Assembly: GCA_027946365.1 (NCBI GenBank)
Contig: JAPEUQ010000003.1
Span: 2,356,001-2,420,000 of the forward strand
Length of the DNA stretch: 64,000 nt
DNA from: Kalmusia sp. IMI 367209
Taxonomy: Eukaryota; Ascomycota; Dothideomycetes; Pleosporales; Didymosphaeriaceae
Direction of reading: 5' to 3'
Of the stretch, positions 54,678 through 64,000 are shown in pieces; within the stretch, counting starts at the first letter, position 1, and every line of letters starts with the position of its first letter. The notes beneath the pieces are model-generated. The model saw only the letters and a program-made list of their open reading frames with translations, searched no databases and was not told the DNA's origin. Position numbers and translations under genes: made by a program.

Positions 54678-55016
54678 GCGCTTTGCGCGGTATTCATCAC
54701 CTCGTATATACACGTCCCATCCCCACCATTTACCGGTCCACCGTTCTAACTCCGTTTCCAGATTCTCCGCGGAGAGCCGTTTAGCTGTGAGTTTCTCGTC
54801 CTTCGTAGCTGAGCGGATGGACAGACGCAAGGGACTCTCCGGAACATAGCTGGACGGCGGAGATAGCGGCAAATGAACGGCGCCAACAATGGACACAGCG
54901 CCGAGCGAAAAATGGCATAAAGAGGTCCCAAACACCAATGCTGGAAAAGCAAGTCGTGACGCTTTCTCAAACTCCAAAATCCAAACAAAACAGAACCCCA
55001 TGTGACAGATTTAAAT
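54678..55016. other. Convergent intergenic region, no gene seen
   Basis: Between the small Lys-rich gene and the SGNH hydrolase gene. No supported feature. Confidence 0.5.
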
Positions 55017-56056
55017 TTACTGCCCCTTCGACTTGGCCGCGCTCTTCTTCACCAGCTGGTCCCTAACGACGGGGAAGAACTTGTCTGCCATGAAGACGTC
55101 GCCCTTCTCGTTGGGGTGCTCGCCCTCCCTCGTCATGGTCTTGTAGTCGAACCCCGTGTACATGTCGACGAGGATGACGGCACTGTCCGCCGTATTGCTC
55201 CTCTGGGACCACCCTTCCATGGCATTGTTGTAGTCCTTGATGCGGTCCGCGACCTCCTGGCCAAACAGGGTCGGATCGATGGGAATCAGCTTGCTGACGA
55301 TCAGAGTCGTCTTGGAGTTGGAAGCGCGCATCTGACCAAGCAGCGTGTCGTACGCGGCGATCAGCTTGGACGTCGAGATGTTGGCCACGGCGTCGTTGGT
55401 GCCGACGTGCATGACGATGACATCTGGTTTTGCGCTCGCGAGCCAGGGTTTCAGGGAGCCTTGGGCGGCGTAGTCGGTTACGCGGGCACCTGAGTGGCCT
55501 TCGTTGTCTTTGTCGAAGGGGACCGTGTTGCCGTTGAGCGTGCAGGAGCCCGTGGGTGTTTTGTGCGAGCCCACGAAGTCGACATAGGAGACGCGCGCGT
55601 TTTGCAGCTTGGTGTAGAGGTAGGCGCGCCAGCAGGTCTGAAGGAACATTAGATTGGTGTTGGTGCGGGTTTGTGAGGTTGAAGACACGTGATGGGGGCT
55701 AGTAATATGCTGGCTTGGGGTAGTCAAGGAAAGGATATAGCCTGATGCGGGGATGACAGGGCATATCCAACCACATGACCAGTACATTAAATGCCAATAA
55801 CGGAATTGAAATCATCCGAACTGTTTCCCTTCGAGAGCAAGTTTCCAAAAATTTTCCAAACTCTTTCTGCAATTGACGACTATGTGGATTGACCTCGGAC
55901 TCGAAATGGGAGTAAACTTACAATCTCAACAATAGAAGCACCAAACGGCATGAGGTTGACAACGGGTGAAGCCTGAGTCGCTGGAGCAGCAACAGGAGCA
56001 GCAGCCGCAACGCTGAAAAGCCCAAGGGCCGAAGTGAATATCGTAGAGCGAACCAT
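55017..56056 (-). CDS. Secreted SGNH/GDSL-type hydrolase, 251 aa, 2 exons
   Basis: Predicted secreted esterase/acyl-hydrolase of the SGNH superfamily (carbohydrate-esterase-like). Exon 1 (55922-56056) encodes a signal peptide (VRSTIFTSALGLFSVAAAA) and block I MPFGASIVEI, with the nucleophile Ser41. Exon 2 is 55017-55637; the 284-bp intron (55638-55921) is the longest in the window. Exon 2 starts TCWRAYLYTKLQNARVSYVD. Block III is VIVMHVGTNDA, and the catalytic His is in REGEHPNEKGD. Two departures from the family are visible: Asp to Ala before the Ser (GAS in place of GDS), and Glu where the Asp of the usual DxxHP triad would be. Activity is therefore plausible but altered. Substrate unknown. 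Confidence 0.85.
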
Positions 56057-58981
56057 GGTGTCGACCGGTCAACAACTCTAACCTCGTTCTCTCAAAGGAA
56101 GTTGAAAAGCTCGCTGTGGGGTCCTAATCAGGCGTGATCGTATCTCAAAATTATCCAGATCCAGATATCGATGTGAGATTCGCAGAGTATGTGACTACCA
56201 GGCTGCGAGAGCAAAACCAGCCTTTATACAACGCAGTAATCCAGGGCAGCTGTGCAACCGCCAGGCCAGACCAACTGACCACAAAAAAAGAAGTAGAGAG
56301 GAAGTAGGAAGGGGTCTCGCCTTGCAGGGGGGGTGCCACTGACAAAGAGACCAAGCCAGCCGACCAAGCTCACATAGAGGACCGGGGTCGCAATTCGATA
56401 GTGTGGATCACCCTACTCAAAAATAAAATCCGAACGTGCACCCTTGTTCCCCTCCGTATACCCAGATAGCGCGCCATATTATATATCACCGCGCCCCCCC
56501 GGTCCGCGCTCTCTCAAGAGACACCCAATCCCTGGCAGGAAATCAGGAACCGCGAGCGTAATGGTGAGTGATGTGGAGGTTCGAAGGGGGTGCCCGTCAC
56601 AAACAAGTCCCGTTGCGACCACCGCAAGAGAAGCTATGGTAGACGGCGCACGTTTCGACAATTGCAGCGTTGGAACGAAAGCACGAGCACGGGCTGTGCA
56701 AGTGTCGATGGAGCGTAGCCGAGGACCCCGTTTCGCTCCCTCGTGCGCCATTCACCACGACCATGCCGTTTGTTGACGGGCGAAGCCCCAACGTGGTTTA
56801 GCGGGGCCGTCCTCCCTGCACAAATAAGGAAAAGCCCGCCCGCTGACAGATAGCGTGAGCCGTCAGCCTTTTTTTTTCTCCTGGCTATCGCATCCCATCT
56901 GACGCCGGCCCACGATGGTCCTTCGTACTGCTTTTAGCTCTGCTCTTACCAACGCTGCGCGCGTTACGCTGCGCTGCTCACCTCACCGACAGAATCGAGC
57001 GCCTCGGCCCGATGCACATATGACCGCGCGCAGCGTTCTAGATCGGTAGGACTGATATGCCTTGTATGGACCACGCCTGGAGCAGGGGTAGCAGCGAGAG
57101 ACAGCAATTGTGCGGGGACGTGGAGCGCGTGTGCAAGATCTGCCGCGGGAGATTAGCGGCCGTCGAGTGCAAAGTGTGACCATACGAGTAGCAGACGCAA
57201 TTCATGGAGAAACAACAACCATCTGCTAGTAAATTAGTGTAGATGGCATCGGGACACATGGATCGCTGCGAAGCGGAAGGTGGGAGCGCTGCGGCGCGCA
57301 CGCGCATCGTACAGGTGCTGGCGTGCTGGACGGCGCCGCCGCTGATGTCGGAGGATATGCCCAGATGGAAAGTTTCTGCGATGCTGAGAGCGCCTGGGGC
57401 GATGGATGTGCTGGGCCTGCGCCTCGTGCGCCGCCTTGGGTGTCATGGTGAAGTGCATACGATGCCACCGGGCGACCACGGCCACCATCACCTGCGTCTT
57501 CGCAGCCTCGCAAACTGTTCCCTGGCCCAGACTGGATGACTAAAGTACGGTGAACATGTATACTATCGAATGTCTTCAGCCTCGCCGGCGCGCCCTTCGT
57601 TGCCCATCGCCACTTTGGGTACTACGCCTTCAATAATAGCTGATTAGTGTCTCTTAGCGGCGTACCATCACAAACAGATCTCCACTGATCCGTCGCCTCG
57701 TCCACCGTCACATTTCTCAGCCTCAATCATCATGCCCACGCCTCGCAGCGTCATACCTTCATCCTCCGATCCTAGATTCACAATTCAGAGTAGGAATGAG
57801 CGACAGGGGCGTTGTGCATGCAGTCAGACCAAGCTTTCGCGGTTCCCCCTCGGAGGGCAGATCGTGCCTTTTTCGGGCGCTAGTTTCACCCAGTCGATCT
57901 CTGTGACACACTTCAACATCCCTTATTTGGACTTCACTTTGATCCCTCAGACAATCCTATGACGGATGACAAACATTTTTAGAAGTGAAAATGGTCACTA
58001 GACAGGAGTCATGTGCGGAGGAGCGGAGGAGCGGAGCAGAGGCCGCCGTCTTGAACCTGTCGTGAGGCTAATGTCAAAGTTTCAAATCGGCATCATCGAA
58101 GCTTGCCGGTGGTGGGTCTGTCGCCGATCTTGCAAGCCACATATGGAACAAATATTGCCTGGGTTTATTTCGGACGTTGAAACATGTGCAACTTCGATTT
58201 TGAGGTACATACAGAAGAGATGAGACGGTTGTGTAAAATACCGATATGCCCGTAAGAACGCCGGAAAGTCTATCACATCCTGGTTCCACCGAAGAACGAC
58301 CATAATCGAAAAGAGCGGCGACAATAGCTCATGGTCTCTGCCACTGACTCATAGCGAATAGGCTTTCAGAACATAGAGGACTGTGCGTCCGCGAGAATCT
58401 GTTCGCATCGCGCATCGTCGTCCAACCAAATAAAAGATGCCTCCGTAAAGACCGTACATTTTGTGTATCAGACCTGAATCAATGCCGAACATGCCTTTCC
58501 CACACCCATCCATACGACGAGGCTATGGCCAGTGATGGACGACGATGGAGATCCATATTTGCCATTGGTTTCGTCCGTACTAGAATCCTCCATTATACCC
58601 CACGATTTACTGTTTCCAGGGGATATTGTTGGGAAAACCTCGCAGTACGTGAAAGAATGACAAGAAAAACATAAAAGCCATAATAGAGACAACGCTGGGG
58701 AAGTGTGTAGGGCAATAGTGATGCATCATATACTTACAACTTTGTTCGTATTCAGTCATGCTGGACTGTGGCCGAACTTGGAATAAGACTTTTGACATTT
58801 TGCAGAATCGAGGAGCTTCAAGTATCCAGATTCCTGTTTCTGTGGGCTTTGCAAGACATTTGGATGCCTAGATAGCTGGCCGTTGGTAGTCTTGCATTTT
58901 GCCGTATCGAATCTAAATGGGAAAGCGGGCCGGCGACTATACTCCCAGGACCGAGTCAGTATCCGCACCGCGTGAAGATGT
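56057..58981. other. Longest intergenic region (2.9 kb), no gene seen
   Basis: Upstream of the SGNH gene and downstream of the 425-aa gene. It contains a C-rich run near 56493-56500, a pyrimidine tract near 56871-56879 and a GGAGCGGA direct repeat at 58018-58036. Several 60-110-codon frames (for example 57243-57539 and 57732-57962) lack any domain or splice continuation. Confidence 0.4.
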
Positions 58982-60455
58982 TTAGCTTTCGGTGACAGAG
59001 CCACGGCTGGGATCATGAGCCTCGATCGGCATCGTGGGACGGGGTGACTGATGATGGGTAACCCCGACGTTCTCGTTGGCACCATCAAACATCGAAGACG
59101 GATGATGGTATTCCATCTGCAAGTCGTACGTATAACCCAATTCACCATCGGTTGTACCAATTGCTGTTACCGCAGAGATGGGGCGTACAGTAATATTATC
59201 AGATGTCTCTCCGGTAGAAGCCGCTTCCTCAACTGGATTCTCCTTGTCATCGTCTTCAAATTCTACGGGATCCTCTGCTGCGGCCTCTTTTGCAAGTTGT
59301 ATGTGAAGTGGCTCCTCATATATGACAAAGGGTGTTGGCTCCAAGCGTGGTCTGATATGACGGCCAGAGAACGATGAGTCAGGCAATACAGTCCGATAAC
59401 CCATATTGTCGATTGAGATCATTGAAAGAGGTGTCGAGCGAGGTGACGATGAGGCACTGAGATTGGAAGCATCATCTACAAGCTGTTAAATTCTTATGGA
59501 CACCACATATATTGTGCATCTAGCAGCCGACTACACCGTGCATGGACTATCGGTCACGGCCGTTGACTTACCATTGGAGCTGACAATCTCTCGCTCTTCA
59601 ACCCCCGGAGCAGAAGTTGCCTCCTCATCGTTGATCTCCTCGATGCTGCTGTCGGTATTGATTTGCCTAAGTTGCTCATCTTGAGGATGCACATTGGCGT
59701 TATACAACACATCGCGATTGACCTGACGAGCAGAACGCCTGATACCTTGACGTGCAGTCGGCTTGTTGCGCCTCTTACGCTTCTTGGTCTGCGGCTGGTC
59801 GTTGATGTTGCTGTCGATGTCATTGTCGATGTCAATGTCGCTGTCGGACTCGCTGTCATAGCATTCTCCATGGTCGGCTTCTTCGCTTTCCTCATCATCA
59901 AGGCCATGTTCTGCGCGGCGTTTGGCAGCCTGAGAAGGGCGAAGAAATTCATCTATCGGGTGGTATTTTTGATCGTACGCAAGGTCAGGAGATCGATTTC
60001 CGCTGGTGGAGCCTCGGGTCATATATGATGAAGGAGGAGGCATAGAGGATACTGGTGGGCTGTCCTCAGCAGTTGAGTGGACCAACTCCTCTGACGGTAT
60101 CATGATGATATTGCTCATGTCAAGTCCACTGAGCAGATAAGTGCGCTTGCGCTTTCGCGAGACGGTGTTCTGAGAAGTTAGCACATTTGATCGTTGCTAA
60201 ACTTTACTAAAGTTGAAAACTCACTGTAGCTGGGGCCCGCTTGCTGTGTCTGTCGCGGAGAACTTGTAGGTAGCGATGACGGTGTGTTGATGGCACGCTC
60301 TCGCAGAGGCGATTGCGGAGGAATTGACTTCCCCTAGTACGTTCAGTGAGCTCCCAGTCACGGTCACACTCCGCTTACCTTGGCTTGAGAGAGACTACAA
60401 CACAGTCCGCCTCCGAACCGGACGAAGAATCGTAGTCGCTCAAGGCGGGTGGCAT
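58982..60455 (-). CDS. Hypothetical probably nuclear acidic/basic protein, 425 aa, 4 exons
   Basis: Function not recognised. Exons are 60379-60455, 60225-60333, 59572-60169 and 58982-59475, with introns of 45, 55 and 96 bp in compatible phase. The N-terminus is MPPALSDYDSSSGSEADCVV. Further on are SRKRKRTYLLSGLDMSNIIM, an acidic Asp/Ser/Ile run (ESDSDIDIDNDIDSNIND) and a strong basic nuclear signal (TKKRKRRNKPTARQGIRRSA). The last exon has SMISIDNMGYRTVLPDSSFS, then EPTPFVIYEEPLHIQLAKEA and FEDDDKENPVEE. This mix is typical of a nuclear, perhaps chromatin- or cell-cycle-linked protein, but that is inference. The second exon reads less naturally than the +1 frame (Ser/Pro-rich), so that exon boundary or base count is uncertain. 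Confidence 0.6.
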
Positions 60456-61613
60456 CACAGGAAGTTGGATACACGGTCGCTTGAATAAATTAGCGAGAGA
60501 GGACGGTGAAGGTGCGAAACGGTGAAGTGAAGTGCGTTGTGGTAAAATGAACACCGTGAATTGTAAAGTCGGCGCGGGTTCAAAAGATTACGCGTGTAGC
60601 AGAGATTCTGACGGGCAGCTGCCACGGAAGGTACGCGCGAACGCCTGTTCACATGATCGGTACCAGACCTAGGTGGTCAGGAGAAGAAAGAGCGACCGCC
60701 GTATACCGCATCATCTCGCGGACACAAGAAGCAGAACGCTCTTGGTCATCAGGTTATGAAACACGGTGTTCAGCAAGAAGAGTGGTTTAGAATTATCTAT
60801 GGATCTAGTACTACTATCAGGCTACAGCTCGATGTGTTCGAACGTGGTAATTGACATATACTCATGGGCCTTGCAATCGTTTCCGTGACCTGCACAAAGC
60901 ATCGCCGTGCTAATTGACTTTCGTATCAATGCAGACTGTAGCTGTTAGTATCAGTCGTATGTCTTTGCGGCTACATGTCATGATAACGTCTTGAGCGGCA
61001 TCTGACAATCGTAATGTACAGATGGAATAGGAAGAGAATCCTTGTGGGACCTTGGCAGAAGGGCTCGACAAAATGTAGGGTCACTTCCTGGGTAGATTAC
61101 CAACAACTGGTTGCCGGATTGAGGGCCTAGAGTGAGAGCACACATTTTCGGGAGCCGTCTCGGATTGTTATCAGACCGATGGACCCTATTCTTGCCTATC
61201 GAAGCCGTTGTGATCCGCTGTCAACTGACGTGAGGCATATAAGAACAAGCTATAAGAGTAGATCAGACGATAGATATTTGGCGCAAAAGTAATTACAATC
61301 CTTTAAGATGACAAGTCCCAAGACAACGAACGAGTGAAAGCTGACAACGATTCAGCCACGACCTTGATCCAGTGTTCCGATCCAACGATAGTCTGCGAAA
61401 GGGTATGTGTGTAATTTTAATGGCATGCTGATAATGCAATATACGCGACGCCGGGCGTAGCCGGTAATGCAAAGTTTTTCGTTTCTTGCGTGAAATTCGT
61501 GGTTTTCCTCTCCCAATGCTCCTTCTATGAACGCCGGCCTACCTGTGGCGAGATGTCGCTTGAACGCAAATAATGACAGATAAGAAATGATTGACACGGA
61601 AGCAGGGGGACCA
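60456..61613. other. Intergenic, no gene seen
   Basis: Between two minus-strand unknown genes. No supported feature. Confidence 0.45.
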
Positions 61614-62603
61614 TTAATGTATCCGGGAGGTTAGTCGTATCGGAGGCATGACGAAATTCATTTCATCAGCGTCTTCGTCATCATCAATTTCGATGTCGAC
61701 AACCCGGGACGTGGAATATGTGCCGATTGCTGGAGAGATGGTGGTAGGTGTAATCTCCTTCTCCAAGTCTGGCACTGGTATGGTGGTTCGCTTTCCGGGT
61801 TTGGACCCCAGGTCTGCGGCTTCTTGCCTTTCCTTCTCCATAGCAACCAATTTCTGAGCCGCATACCTCGCAACTTCGCTTTTGGCAACGGCCTGGACCT
61901 CTTCAAAATGACCGCGAACACCATCGAGCTCTTTCCTACAGTCGCCTTCGCGGAGCGATTGATGGGCTGCCCTTTCGCACAAAGCTTGTGCCTGTTCTAG
62001 TGCCTTGTCGGCAGTGTCGAAGCGTTCGACGGGCGTACTGGTATTGTTTTCCGTCATGCGCAGCATCGCTGCGGGTGATCGCATGGAAGAAAGGCCTGCG
62101 CGGTGCCGGTATCCAATTCTAGACATGATGACATCGTTCCCATCCTCTTCATCGGAAGAATTGGCAAGAGTGGCCATTGCGTCCATCTTTGCAGCCATCT
62201 TTCCTTTCCGGAGCATGTTCCGGCCGGTGCCAATTGCACGCACGAGCTGTTCAAAAGCGCATTGTATTTGTCCATCGTAGTTGACCACGATCATGGTTCG
62301 CGAGCGCATCTTCATAAAACCCGATTGCTGTCCGGACAGCGCCGACGGTGTTTTCCGCTTTCGTGTCGTCGGTTCGCTTTGGTGTGCTCCACCAGATGAC
62401 TCTGGCTCTTCTCGTATGGCGTCGAGGTCGCGGATGGATTCGATGGATCCGGTCCTCCGTTTCATGGGCAGCGAGCGCGACACGGGGACTTTTGCAAGCT
62501 CACTCTGCATCGCAATGATCTTGCTCTCAATCTCGGAGACATTCTTGAGCCACTGTGGGATGTTGTCGTGCAGGTAGGTGAACGACTTCTCGATGTCCGT
62601 CAT
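61614..62603 (-). CDS. Hypothetical protein, 329 aa, single exon
   Basis: Function not recognised. The N-terminus MTDIEKSFTYLHDNIPQWLK is helical, followed by NVSEIESKIIAMQSELAKVP, a likely coiled coil. The central core RSRTMIVVNYDGQIQCAFEQ then LVRAIGTGRNMLRKGKMAAK looks conserved and ordered. Next come an acidic SSDEEDGND patch and a long helix (ADKALEQAQALCERAAHQSL, HFEEVQAVAKSEVARYAAQK). The C-terminus is a short motif after an acidic run: DDDEDADEMNFVMPPIRLTS. The charged patches and C-terminal motif suggest a nuclear or scaffold protein; I recall similar uncharacterised ascomycete proteins but cannot confirm. The start is the first ATG. Confidence 0.75.
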   Translation of the reverse strand: MTDIEKSFTYLHDNIPQWLKNVSEIESKIIAMQSELAKVPVSRSLPMKRRTGSIESIRDLDAIREEPESSGGAHQSEPTTRKRKTPSALSGQQSGFMKMRSRTMIVVNYDGQIQCAFEQLVRAIGTGRNMLRKGKMAAKMDAMATLANSSDEEDGNDVIMSRIGYRHRAGLSSMRSPAAMLRMTENNTSTPVERFDTADKALEQAQALCERAAHQSLREGDCRKELDGVRGHFEEVQAVAKSEVARYAAQKLVAMEKERQEAADLGSKPGKRTTIPVPDLEKEITPTTISPAIGTYSTSRVVDIEIDDDEDADEMNFVMPPIRLTSRIH

Positions 62604-64000
62604 GGCCGTGGTGCGGACACCCGCGGCGGGTGCGGGCAGTAGTACTAAGCGTGGGCAGGGGTTAGTGGGAACGGTGGACGTGTATCGACGCAGCGCCCTT
62701 CAGCGCGGATGGTGTATCGCAAGCCGGAGCAAAGGTGTGTATAGAGGGAGGGCAGGCAAGCAGAGACAGCAGGACGAGGAGCAAAAGAGCCAGTGTGCAC
62801 ACGGTCGGAGTGGGTTGAGGCGGCCGGGGATGTGCGAGCAATTATAAGAGCGGTTGGCGGGCAAGGGTACAACGAGGGGATCAGCAGTAGCTTGTCCGCT
62901 GCCGGCATGCGGGATTAGCTGAGTACAGGCTCAGTACAGGCTCGCTTTTGCATGGCGGGCAGCTGCAGGAGGCAAGGACGCAGCGTTGTTAGGATTAATG
63001 GGGCCTGTACAGCGGCACTATTCGTTTGCCAGGGGATTTCAAATGTCCGTTTGGCCATCTTCACCCTTGGCGCCGCTTTATTGACCGGCGGCATGCCTGC
63101 ATCCTGCCCATCGACTTCCGCCGCGCGATATTGCCTCTGCCCAAGGGCCGCCGACGCTCTGCGGCCCGTGGCGTCTTACCAGAACGCCCGTTTCGAGGAC
63201 GAGATGCGCCAGCATTGCCCGTAAGCGGAAGTCTCCACGTGGGGACACTCTGGGCGCGATGAAACAGACTGCGCTTGCATCGGGACCTCCATCATCTGCT
63301 GCCCTTCCCAGCCGGCGGGCGGCTCGGGCGCCAGCAAACTGTGCCAATTGTGCCAACTGTGCCAACTGTGCCGTGAGGCGGTAAATGCCTTCTGCACGAG
63401 AGGGTGGGAACAGTGCATCCGCCGGGTTTCGATTCCTTCACCGAGTGGTTCTGACGACCGGCGGCAGCTCGCGGAAACGGCGGCAGATGGCCCAATGGAA
63501 TCGCCTCAAGCCCCTGTGCCTGCTCCCCATCATTGTCCAAGAGCCCCCCCGGTCGAGCTTCGACCTGCCCTTCCTTGTTCCTCATGCAGCACCATGCAGC
63601 TCGCTTTCGTGTCTTGCGGTGAACGTTGCCGGCCCTGATGCGCGAATAATCTACCGCCCTCAGGCTTGCAGATCAACACATCAACACTCGCGAACGATGC
63701 TACTCGCGGACGGAGCAGGTGACTGGCATGCCGATCGTCACGGGACGACCACGTCAACCGCCGGGCACCTGGGAGGCATGGCCGAGTCCCTCGCTGCAAG
63801 CTTCTGAATCGATGTGTCTCCTTCAGGTGTACGTCAAGCATGAACCTATCGGTAGGGATGTCTGAGCAGACTGGCCGCATGAACACAGTGTCCGCGAAAC
63901 GCTCGCCACGATGCGAACAAGGCGTGGCCCCTGCTGTCTCACCGCAAAAGGTTCTTGCGCATCCTGAAAAGGTATTAACATATAACTCCTATAGTCATGT
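62604..64000. other. GC-rich flank, no gene seen
   Basis: About 1.4 kb at the window edge. Long open frames on both strands reflect GC-rich composition; none has a domain. It holds the 9-bp tandem repeat listed separately and a short direct repeat (GCTCAGTACAG-like) near 62917-62943. Confidence 0.4.
63339..63372 (+). repeat. Tandem repeat, 9-bp unit CTGTGCCAA, about 3.8 copies
   Basis: Units at 63339, 63348 (one mismatch), 63357 and 63366 (partial). Read on the minus strand it would encode a Leu-Ala-Gln type repeat, but it lies in no supported gene. Confidence 0.8.

Noticed and set aside
62850..63886. Several long GC-rich frames at the right edge
   Set aside because: Overlapping on both strands, Arg/Pro/Ser-rich, without any domain or consistent start.
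1..64000. tRNA, rRNA, CRISPR or secondary-metabolite gene cluster
   Set aside because: No T-loop/A-box pairs, rRNA cores, repeat-spacer arrays or PKS/NRPS/terpene synthase motifs were found by reading; the SDR gene stands alone.

Overview
The window is nuclear DNA of a filamentous ascomycete (Pezizomycotina), most likely a dothideomycete. This rests on the gene structures: short introns, mostly 45-70 bp, with GTRAGT-like donors, CTAAC/CTGAC-like branch sites and YAG acceptors. It also rests on the fungal families present: a rhodopsin-domain PTH11-like protein, GPI-anchored GH17 glucanase, Erg2 sterol isomerase, fungal CorA-like protein, phosphorylase-ankyrin protein, and complex I and ATP synthase nuclear subunits. 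Exons were joined by hand from reading frame and splice signals. About 27 protein-coding loci are supported, roughly one per 2.4 kb, on both strands. I found no rRNA, convincing tRNA, CRISPR array or intact transposon.

Layout. 0-10.8 kb: short-chain dehydrogenase, CUE-domain ubiquitin adaptor (Cue5-like), unknown protein, GH17 glucanase, a 90-aa hydrophilic protein and a 457-aa unknown. 12.5-22.4 kb: a secreted/anchored small protein, rhodopsin-domain membrane protein, an unknown gene with a frameshift, a single-pass PAN-like surface protein and a four-TM MARVEL-like protein. 24-32.3 kb: small secreted protein with a Kex2 site, ERG2, a D-amino-acid oxidase pseudogene, OTU deubiquitinase and TRAPPC8/Trs85. 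32.7-35.8 kb: the CCA-adding enzyme whose reading frame runs directly into a Tti2 domain. 36.5-44.8 kb: phosphorylase-ankyrin protein, an 813-aa sugar transporter and a CorA-like protein. 45-64 kb: Pro/Arg-rich unknown, a 1361-aa disordered protein, divergent ATP17 and NDUFS4, a small Lys-rich protein, SGNH hydrolase and two unknown probably nuclear proteins.

Functional links. Two divergent pairs may share promoters: TRAPPC8/CCA1 (357 bp apart) and ATP17/NDUFS4 (240 bp apart); the second pair serves oxidative phosphorylation. Otherwise this is a mix of housekeeping and accessory genes and not a metabolic gene cluster.

Most notable points. (1) CCA1 and Tti2 share one open frame. A canonical 65-bp intron sits at the junction: splicing it makes a free CCA1 that stops two codons later, and retaining it makes a 968-aa fusion. 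(2) Six single-base frame shifts, mostly at short homopolymers, occur in otherwise intact genes, including likely essential ones, which points to indel errors in the assembly. (3) A fresh-looking D-amino-acid oxidase relic lies beside ERG2.
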